NCBI GenBank assembly: GCA_030621975.1
Contig: JAUXGQ010000064.1
Span: 1 to 7,496, forward strand
Source: Gammaproteobacteria bacterium
GTDB lineage: Bacteria > Pseudomonadota > Gammaproteobacteria > Chromatiales > Chromatiaceae
DNA: 7,496 nt
Reading direction: 5' to 3'
The notes below the pieces were generated by a model. It saw nothing but the letters and a program-made list of their open reading frames with translations. It ran no database searches and was not told the DNA's origin. Of the stretch, positions 1 through 5,311 are shown piece by piece; within the stretch, counting starts at the first letter, position 1; each line of letters begins with the position of its first letter. The translations under genes and the position numbers were made by a program.

Positions 1-528
1 GGGGATGGCGCCCTGCTCCAACAGGTAGCGCTAGGACTCCACACCGAAGTGGGCGACGGTCAGCTCGGGGCGGTGGTCAGAGGGCCTGGGGGCCCCGAGA
101 TTGTGCAGCCGGGCGACGAAGCGGCCCATCTGCTCCAGCAGCGGCGGACTTTCCAGGTCCGGCGCGCGTCCGCCGCGGCGCGGGTAGATGGCGAAGCGGA
201 AGGGGCCGTGCCGGTGCAGGGTGCGATCATCCTCATCGCGCAGGGGCGGCACCACGGGGATCTCCAACTCGGCCAGTTCCCGGGTGAAGTCGTGTTCCTC
301 CTGGATCGCCTCGTCCGACCACCGGTACGGCCGGTAAAACTTACCCACCAGCGGTAAGGCATCCTCGATGCCGATCTGGTAGACCCGGTTCTCGTAGCTG
401 TTCAGCGCCAGCAGTCCTCCGTCGCAGCGATAGCCGAGCCCTTCGACGGCGTCCAGGATATTCTGGGGCCCCAGTTGTCCGAAGGCGGTGGTCTCGTCGA
501 GAGCAGTAATAGGATTACCCGTGTCCAT
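1..528 (-). pseudogene. srkA: Stress response kinase A (SrkA/YihE/RdoA), interrupted by an in-frame amber stop; 3' end outside window
   Basis: SrkA is a cytoplasmic serine/threonine kinase of the APH/choline-kinase-like fold, linked in E. coli to envelope and oxidative stress. The N-lobe is clear from residue 1 at 528: DAVEGLGYRCDGGLLALNSYENRVYQ (about 26-51), a KFYRP segment (63-67) carrying the likely ATP-binding lysine, and EEHDF (77-81). It closely resembles E. coli YihE, which has LNSYENRVYQ, KFYRP and EEHQF. Reading stops after 165 residues at a TAG (31-33), but the same frame continues beyond it as RYLLEQGAIP up to the window edge. That aligns with the E. coli stretch after its HRP motif, so this is one gene with a nonsense codon. 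The family is about 330 residues long; the catalytic HGD loop and the metal-binding aspartates lie beyond the stop. TAG is a normal terminator in neighbouring genes, so recoding is unlikely. Family assignment is confident; real decay versus base error is open. Confidence 0.85.
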
Positions 529-535
529 GGGGCGA

Positions 536-544
536 GTTATACCA
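536..544 (-). promoter_or_regulatory. Possible extended -10 promoter for srkA
   Basis: On the minus strand the sequence reads TGGTATAAC, an extended -10 (TGn followed by a 5/6 match to TATAAT). No convincing -35 is seen at the usual distance, which is tolerated for extended -10 promoters. Transcription would begin about seven bases downstream, almost at the ATG at 528, and no Shine-Dalgarno is visible there. The mRNA would therefore be leaderless or nearly so. This is pattern-based only. Confidence 0.35.
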
Positions 545-623
545 CGATCTCGGTGAGGATCGACGTTAATCCAGACAAAGCCATATTCAGGATCCCGCGG
601 AAGTTGGTCCGCAACGAGCGTTG

Positions 624-648
624 GCGCCCGACACCGGATGTCGGGCGC
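624..648. repeat. Perfect 10-bp inverted repeat (hairpin)
   Basis: GCGCCCGACA (624-633) and TGTCGGGCGC (639-648) are perfectly complementary around a five-base loop. There is no T-run on either strand, so it is not a classical intrinsic terminator. It lies about 100 bases upstream of srkA and could be an operator, the foot of a dispersed repeat, or an RNA hairpin. Function is unknown. Confidence 0.6.
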
Positions 649-711
649 ACTCGACGAGTCACGCCGCTTGTCTGTACACTCTTGTCCCCAAAGCAACCAA
701 CTCCCTTGCTT

Positions 712-921
712 GCAGCCTGTCGGACTTGGGGGTTCGTAGCGAGGGAAAGCGGGATCGAGTCAAGTTTTTCGATCGATTGAGGAGAATAGCCAGCCCTATT
801 TGACGAAATCGATCGGAAAACCTGGCCGATAGCCGTTTTCCCGCACGACTGCATGGATGCAGGAGGTAGAGCAACGCATGGAGCAGTTGCCGAGTAGGAC
901 AGCCTAAGTCCGACAGGCTGC
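712..921. repeat. Nested palindromic element with 16-bp terminal inverted repeats (MITE-like or structured RNA)
   Basis: The outer arms 712-727 (GCAGCCTGTCGGACTT) and 906-921 are perfect reverse complements; after one mismatch they extend to 730 and 903. Inside are further matched arms in nested order: 743-752 with 833-842 (one G-T pair), 765-778 with 807-820 (14 bp, one G-T pair), and 785-789 with 796-800 around a six-base loop. The right end can also fold alone (900-905 with 915-920). The whole folds as one long interrupted hairpin of about 210 bases with no coding content. This fits a non-autonomous mobile element or REP-type dispersed repeat; a structured RNA is the alternative. No flanking target duplication is obvious. 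Confidence 0.6.
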
Positions 922-980
922 CGGGATCGTCCAAGTCCGATTAGTCCCTCGGGGACATCACTTCAATAAAGGGATGCCGC

Positions 981-2117
981 ATGACCACCTCCGACTCGTC
1001 TTCTAACGATAAGATATTTCTGAGCCGAGCGCTTGAAGCAACCATTCGTATCGGCCTTATCCTGCTGCTGGCAGCCTGGTGTTTCCAGATCGTCCAGCCG
1101 TTCATCATTCCCGTGGTCTGGGGCATCATTATCGCCACGGCGACCTACCCGGCGTATCGCTGGCTAGAAGGCGCGCTGGGTGGCCGTCGCGGGATCGCGG
1201 CGACCCTGTTCACCCTGCTCATGATGGTCATACTGATCACCCCTACGTTGAAGCTCGCTGAAACCCTGGTCAATGGCTCGAGCCTGCTTTCAGGCTACCT
1301 GGAGGGCGAATCCCTCAGCATACCTCCGCCGCCGGAAAGCATCGCCAGCTGGCCTATCATCGGCGAACCGCTGTCAGGATTCTGGAATCTCGCTTCGGAG
1401 AATCTGGGGGCTGCGCTGCAACAGATCGCACCCCAGCTCAAGGCGTTCGGTGGCTGGCTGCTATCGGCGGCCGCGGGGGCGGGGCTGGGGATCCTGATGT
1501 TTGTGGTGGCGATCGTCATCGCCGGTGCGCTGTTGGCGAACGCTCAAGGCGGGCATCGCGCGGCCTACGCCATTGCGACGCGACTCGCAGGGGATCGCGG
1601 AGCGGAATTCGCCGATCTCGCGGAAGCGACGGTGCGCAGCGTTGCCCAGGGCATTCTGGGCGTTGCGCTCATCCAGTCGCTGCTCGCCGGAATCGGTTTT
1701 CTGGCGGTGGGCGTGCCGGGAGCGGGTCTTTGGGCGCTGCTTTGTCTGCTCCTTGCGATCATTCAGATCGGGATCGGTCTGGTTGTGATTCCCATAGTGA
1801 TCTACGTGTTTTATACGGCGGATACCCTTACCGCCGTTCTGTTCCTTATCTGGTGTACGCCCCTCACCGTGCTCGACAACATTCTCAAACCGCTGCTGTT
1901 GGGTCGCGGCGTCAACGTGCCCATGGTTGTTATCTTCGTGGGGGCGATCGGCGGTTTTCTGACCTCGGGGATCATCGGCCTGTTTGTGGGCTCGGTGATA
2001 CTTGCCCTGGGTTATACGCTGTTCGTCGCATGGCTTGCCGAAGATCCACAGGTGGGGCTCCCGAAAAACAATGCTGAATCGTCTTCACCCAAAGAAGTCA
2101 CTTCCGAGAAAGGGTAG
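981..2117 (+). CDS. AI-2E family (PerM/YdiK/TqsA-like) inner-membrane transporter
   Basis: A 378-residue polytopic membrane protein of the AI-2E/PerM (UPF0118) family, whose members export small solutes or, in some cases such as TqsA, the quorum-sensing molecule AI-2. Hydrophobic segments lie at about 22-57 (a pair), 72-91, 158-185, 225-246, 248-280, 283-296 and 312-351, with the long soluble stretch between the third and fourth (about 95-155) typical of the family. The signature LDNILKPLLLGRG (298-310) precedes the C-terminal membrane block. The ATG at 981 is preceded by AAAGGG at 968-973, a good ribosome site, and the length matches the family. The charged C-terminal tail (about 352-378) is variable in such proteins. 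It appears to be a single-gene unit, with a 101-base gap before the next gene. Substrate cannot be told from sequence. Confidence 0.88.
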   Translation: MTTSDSSSNDKIFLSRALEATIRIGLILLLAAWCFQIVQPFIIPVVWGIIIATATYPAYRWLEGALGGRRGIAATLFTLLMMVILITPTLKLAETLVNGSSLLSGYLEGESLSIPPPPESIASWPIIGEPLSGFWNLASENLGAALQQIAPQLKAFGGWLLSAAAGAGLGILMFVVAIVIAGALLANAQGGHRAAYAIATRLAGDRGAEFADLAEATVRSVAQGILGVALIQSLLAGIGFLAVGVPGAGLWALLCLLLAIIQIGIGLVVIPIVIYVFYTADTLTAVLFLIWCTPLTVLDNILKPLLLGRGVNVPMVVIFVGAIGGFLTSGIIGLFVGSVILALGYTLFVAWLAEDPQVGLPKNNAESSSPKEVTSEKG

Positions 2118-2218
2118 GCGAGCCCTTAGCTTCCGGGAATTCCCACCGCCGGGACATCTCGGGCATACTTTTACCCGCCGTTTACGGACGTGCACGCGTC
2201 GTCTTGAGGAAACCCTGA

Positions 2219-3100
2219 ATGTCCGCGCTGATCGAAGTCCGAGATTTAGTGAAACACTACCCCGGCGTGCACGCCGTGGATGGGATCAGCTTCCAGGTGG
2301 AACAAGGCAGTTGCTTCGGATTGCTGGGTCCGAACGGCGCAGGCAAGACCACCACCCTGGAGATGCTGGAGGGCGTCACTCAGCCTACGAGCGGTGAGAT
2401 TCGTTACAAGGGCCATCCGCTCGGCCGGCGTTACCGTGAGGAGATCGGCATTCAGTTCCAGACCACCGCCCTGCAGGATTTTCAGACGGTGCGCGAGTCC
2501 CTGGTCATGTTTGCGGCCCTCTACGAGCGCAGCGCCGACATCGGCGCGCTGGTGGACCTTTGCCAGTTGGGGGAGTTTCTCGACCGCGATACCCGCAAGC
2601 TCTCGGGCGGTCAGCGTCAGCGCCTGCTGCTCGCTATTGCCCTGGTCAATAAGCCATCGCTGGTGTTTCTGGACGAACCGACGACCGGGCTCGATCCCCA
2701 GTCCCGACGCAACTTCTGGGCCCTGATCGCAGGCATCAGACGGGAAGGCAAGTCCATCGTGATGACCACCCACTATATGGAGGAGGCGCACCGGTTGTGC
2801 AGCGAGATCGCGATCGTCGACCGGGGAAAGATCATCGCTCGGGGCCAACCCGATACTTTGCTGCGCGATCACTTTCCCGCCACCGCCGTGAGGCTGCCGT
2901 CATCGGCCCTGCCGCTGGCCGCCCCCCTTCCGAAGGGCGCCCACCGCCGCGACGGGGAGATCCAGGTCTTCACCGACGACGTGCCCGGGACCATCACCGC
3001 CCTGGAAACGGCCGGTGCGGTCCTCAGTGACCTGCAGGTCTCGTCCCCAACCCTGGAGGACCTGTTCCTCAAGCTCACCGGACATGCATTGAGGAGCTGA
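2219..3100 (+). CDS. ABC transporter ATP-binding protein (ABC-2 exporter, DrrA-like)
   Basis: A 293-residue cytoplasmic ATPase that powers the membrane protein encoded just downstream. All nucleotide-binding motifs are present: Walker A GPNGAGKT (37-44), Q-loop glutamine near 81, signature LSGGQRQR (128-135), Walker B LVFLDEP (148-154) followed by the D-loop GLDP (157-160), and the switch histidine H185 in TTH. Residues about 215-293 form the C-terminal extension usual in the DrrA/CcmA-type ATPases of drug, lipid or polysaccharide exporters. The ATG at 2219 has a TGAGGA site at 2205-2210 with eight-base spacing. The stop is two bases before the GTG of the permease, and that gene's GAGGAG ribosome site overlaps the end of this one, so they are cotranscribed. 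Catalytically intact by motif; cargo unknown. Confidence 0.93.
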   Translation: MSALIEVRDLVKHYPGVHAVDGISFQVEQGSCFGLLGPNGAGKTTTLEMLEGVTQPTSGEIRYKGHPLGRRYREEIGIQFQTTALQDFQTVRESLVMFAALYERSADIGALVDLCQLGEFLDRDTRKLSGGQRQRLLLAIALVNKPSLVFLDEPTTGLDPQSRRNFWALIAGIRREGKSIVMTTHYMEEAHRLCSEIAIVDRGKIIARGQPDTLLRDHFPATAVRLPSSALPLAAPLPKGAHRRDGEIQVFTDDVPGTITALETAGAVLSDLQVSSPTLEDLFLKLTGHALRS

Positions 3101-3102
3101 AC

Positions 3103-4110
3103 GTGCTGCATCGCATCCTCGCCGTTTTGCGTGCGCGCCTGCGGGAATTCTACCGTGACAGGGCCTCGCTGATGTGGAACCTGGCAATGCCCTTGTTTAT
3201 CGTATTCGGCTTCGCCTTCATATTCAGCGGCGAACCGGAGGATCTTCTCAAGGTCGGTGTAGTGGGCGGAGACGACGCGGCATCTCCCTTCCTGAACACC
3301 GACTACGTGCAATTCATCCCGGTGGACGATCGCGATACCGCGGTGTTGAGCGTGCAGCGCCATCAGCTCGACATGTTGCTGGATCTGGGGAGCGCCCCTG
3401 GTTACTGGGTCAATATTCATTCCGCAAAGGGCTATATGGCCGAACGGCTGCTGCGCGAGGCTTACGGAACCGTGCACGGCATGCCGGAACGAAAGGCGGT
3501 GGAAGGGCGCGATATCCGTTACGTGGACTGGGTGATGCCCGGGGTGCTGGGCATGAACATGATGTTTTCCTGTCTCTGGGGGGTCGGCTGGGTGGTGGTG
3601 CGGTACCGCAAGAACGGGGTGTTGCGCCGGCTGCAGGCCACGCCGCTCAGCGCATTCGAGTTCCTGAGCGCCCAGGTCGCCGCGCGCCTTTTGATCATCA
3701 GCGCGGTGACCCTGATGGTTTACCTGGGCGCCGACCTGTTCGTCGACTTCACCATGCGGGGTTCCTACTGGGCGCTGGCGCTGGTGTTTTTCGTGGGCGC
3801 GGCCTGCCTGACCAGCATGGGCCTGCTGGTGGCGACGCGCTTGCGCACGGAGGAGTTGGCCGACGGGCTGCTGAATCTGGTGTCCTGGCCCATGATGATA
3901 CTCTCGGGGGTCTGGTTCTCCATGGAGGGTACCAACCCGGCCGCTCAGGCGCTCGCCCAGCTTTTTCCCCTGACCCACCTGGTAGCCGCCGCCCGCCGCA
4001 TTATGATCGACGGCGCCGGCCTGGTGGAGGTGCTGCCGGAGGTCGGCCTGCTGGCGGCATTGACCCTGGCCTTGCTGGGGTTGTCGGCGCGGCTGTTTCG
4101 CTGGTCGTAG
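3103..4110 (+). CDS. ABC-2 type transporter permease
   Basis: A 335-residue inner-membrane permease, partner of the ATPase encoded immediately upstream. It has the ABC-2 layout: one membrane segment near the N-terminus (about 25-42), a large extracytoplasmic domain (about 45-142), then five hydrophobic segments at about 143-166, 187-213, 222-245, 254-273 and 312-332. RRLQATPLSAFEFLSAQ (175-191) looks like the cytoplasmic coupling helix, and LFPLTHLV (287-294) is a common motif before the last segment. The start is GTG at 3103, chosen because GAGGAG (3091-3096) lies seven bases upstream; the next in-frame methionine (residue 24) would cut into the first membrane helix. The large external loop places it with YhhJ/DrrB-type exporters. 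No accessory membrane-fusion gene is nearby, so the cargo stays open. Confidence 0.9.
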   Translation: MLHRILAVLRARLREFYRDRASLMWNLAMPLFIVFGFAFIFSGEPEDLLKVGVVGGDDAASPFLNTDYVQFIPVDDRDTAVLSVQRHQLDMLLDLGSAPGYWVNIHSAKGYMAERLLREAYGTVHGMPERKAVEGRDIRYVDWVMPGVLGMNMMFSCLWGVGWVVVRYRKNGVLRRLQATPLSAFEFLSAQVAARLLIISAVTLMVYLGADLFVDFTMRGSYWALALVFFVGAACLTSMGLLVATRLRTEELADGLLNLVSWPMMILSGVWFSMEGTNPAAQALAQLFPLTHLVAAARRIMIDGAGLVEVLPEVGLLAALTLALLGLSARLFRWS

Positions 4111-4118
4111 CTGCAGAG

Positions 4119-4192
4119 GTAGGCTGGGGCTCGCCCCAGCTCTTTGTTTCGCGAGCCGGTACGCGGCAAAGCTGGGGCAAGCCCCAGCCTAC
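4119..4192. repeat. Pair of inverted REP-like hairpins
   Basis: Two copies of a unit like GTAGGCTGGGGC-NN-GCCCCAGC face each other at 4119-4140 and 4171-4192, matching at 21 of 22 positions (mismatch at 4132/4179). Each copy has its own 8-bp GC-rich stem with a two-base loop (4123-4140 and 4171-4188), and the two copies can also pair with each other. Such twin palindromes are typical of REP/BIME-type intergenic repeats. Placed between the exporter and the next gene pair, it may slow transcription or protect the exporter mRNA end. It lacks a T-run, so it is not a clear terminator. Confidence 0.7.
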
Positions 4193-4221
4193 GGGTCTAG
4201 GAGCCTACGCGAGGTAGATGT

Positions 4222-4767
4222 ATGTCCGACGATAATTCCGCTATAGCCCGCGTCCGCGAGGATATGTTCAAGTTTCGCGCAGGGTTTGAAAGTCTGAACC
4301 TGGCCAGCGTCTCGGATGCCGGCGTCCCGGAGGCCAGCGCCGCCCCTATGGTTTTGGGTCAGGACGGGGTATTTTATATTTATATCAGCGCGCTCGCGCG
4401 CCACACCGGCAACCTCGAGTCGAATCCACAGGCAGGGGTGCTGCTCATCGAGCCGGTTGAAGCGGCGTCGAACCCCTTCGCCCGTCAACGTCTCAGCTAC
4501 CAGTGCGAGGCCGAGGCAGTGCATCGGGATACGGATGGCCTCGCCGATATCCGGCAACGCTTCGAGGAGCAGTTCGGCGAAATCGTCGCAGTACTCGAAA
4601 GCCTGCCTGACTTTCAGTTGTTTCGCCTTACCCCGATCAGGGGCACCTATGTCCGTGGTTTTGGCCAGGCCTGGCGCCTGAGCGGTCCCGGGTTGAGGGA
4701 TCTCGAGCCCATGAATCCGGCGCGGGACCGCGCCGGGGACGCTGCTGAGCAAAGGGGTGGCAAGTGA
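4222..4767 (+). CDS. HugZ/HutZ-like pyridoxamine 5'-phosphate oxidase-family (split-barrel) protein
   Basis: A 181-residue protein of the flavin-reductase-like split-barrel superfamily, closest by eye to the heme-utilisation proteins HugZ/HutZ. Family landmarks are FKFRAGFESLNLASVSDAG (16-34), the strand FYIYISALARHTGNL (51-65), LLIEPVEAASNPFARQRLSY (74-93) and FQLFRLTPIRGTYVRGFGQA (131-150). HutZ-type proteins bind heme through a histidine near the C-terminus. Here the tail after about 151 contains no histidine, so heme degradation cannot be assumed and a flavin- or heme-sensing split-barrel role is possible. The ATG at 4222 follows GAGGTAG at 4211-4217; the ATG at 4218 is in another frame and closes at once. 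The stop overlaps the next gene's GTG in GTGA, so the two are likely translated together. Superfamily is confident, exact activity is not. Confidence 0.78.
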   Translation: MSDDNSAIARVREDMFKFRAGFESLNLASVSDAGVPEASAAPMVLGQDGVFYIYISALARHTGNLESNPQAGVLLIEPVEAASNPFARQRLSYQCEAEAVHRDTDGLADIRQRFEEQFGEIVAVLESLPDFQLFRLTPIRGTYVRGFGQAWRLSGPGLRDLEPMNPARDRAGDAAEQRGGK

Positions 4768-5231
4768 GTAAAACGAGTGCCGGCATACTGCTTTTCAGAT
4801 TCAACGCACAAGCACTCGAGATCTTTCTCGCCCACCCGGGTGGACCGTTCTTCGAGCACAAAGACGATGGCGTCTGGTCGATACCCAAAGGCTTGTGCGA
4901 GGACAATGAGGACCTTCTGGAAACCGCAAAGCGCGAGTTTCAGGAAGAGACAGGCTTTGCGGTTGACGGGGCGTTCATCGAACTGGGCTCGTTGCGGCTG
5001 CCGAGCGGAAAACTCGTCCATGCCTGGGCCCTGGAAAAGGATGTGGATGCGGGCAGGATGGTCAGCAACAGCTTCGAAATGGAATGGCCGCGGCACTCCG
5101 GGCAGATTCGGGAGTATCCGGAGATGGACAGAGCCGCCTGGTTTTCCCTGGCCGGAGCCAGAATCAAAATAGCCCGGGGGCAGGCCGAATTTATCGACCG
5201 GCTGGTGTCCAGAATCGGAAACAGCTGTTAG
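4764..5231 (+). CDS. Nudix hydrolase
   Basis: A 155-residue cytoplasmic Nudix enzyme, which would cleave a nucleoside diphosphate linked to another moiety using divalent metal. The Nudix box is complete at 43-65: G, five residues, E49, seven residues, then REFQEETGF, with R57, E58, E61 and E62 in the catalytic helix. Upstream, AHPGGPFFEHKDDGVWSIPKG (23-43) is typical of the subgroup of small Nudix proteins that resemble diadenosine-polyphosphate or NTP-cleaning enzymes; substrate is not determined. The GTG start at 4764 lies inside the preceding stop (GTGA), with AGGGG about eight bases upstream, so translation is coupled to the split-barrel protein. The Nudix enzyme may process a nucleotide cofactor such as FAD or NAD(P)H, but the pairing is only suggestive. 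Confidence 0.92.
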   Translation: MSKTSAGILLFRFNAQALEIFLAHPGGPFFEHKDDGVWSIPKGLCEDNEDLLETAKREFQEETGFAVDGAFIELGSLRLPSGKLVHAWALEKDVDAGRMVSNSFEMEWPRHSGQIREYPEMDRAAWFSLAGARIKIARGQAEFIDRLVSRIGNSC

Positions 5232-5285
5232 CCCCGCGGCCTGTTCTGACAAAACTGTCCGTGGGTAGACCGTAAGAAACAGCTT

Positions 5286-5301
5286 AACCACGGATGAACA
5301 C
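5286..5301 (-). repeat. Copy of a dispersed 16-base repeat (left, in the gap before the ferredoxin-reductase gene)
   Basis: AACCACGGATGAACAC here is the exact reverse complement of 6906-6921, so inverted copies flank the 5312-6778 gene. Sequences of this kind (AACCACGGATGAACAC and variants) are familiar as dispersed intergenic repeats in many bacterial genomes. It lies in the 80-base convergent gap between the Nudix gene and the next gene, where no clear terminator hairpin is seen. Confidence 0.6.
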
Positions 5302-5311
5302 GGCTTGGTCT

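Larger units (their letters stand above)
529..980. other. Intergenic region between divergent srkA and AI-2E transporter genes
   Basis: This 452-base stretch has no convincing gene: the short open frames in it show no recognisable protein motifs and carry in-phase stops around the palindromes. It holds the possible srkA promoter, a 10-bp hairpin at 624-648, the nested palindromic element at 712-921, and a small palindrome GTCCC-TCG-GGGAC at 944-956. It ends in the AAAGGG ribosome binding site (968-973) of the downstream transporter. No tRNA or rRNA signature was recognised. Confidence 0.7.

Noticed and set aside
31..33. TAG in srkA as a pyrrolysine or other recoded codon
   Set aside because: Neighbouring genes use TAG as an ordinary stop, and no readthrough signal was recognised next to it.
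2135..2144. GGGAATTCCC palindrome upstream of the ABC ATPase gene
   Set aside because: A single short 10-base palindrome with no second copy or matching promoter elements; too weak to call an operator.
2869..3978. Long minus-strand open frame across the ABC genes
   Set aside because: It runs antisense to the ATPase and permease, is low-complexity and rich in H, Q, G and A residues, and matches no family; it is a shadow of the GC-rich coding strand.
3174..4217. Long plus-strand frame overlapping the permease
   Set aside because: An out-of-frame, G/R/A-rich translation of the permease gene with no domain; it also reads through the repeat at 4119-4192.
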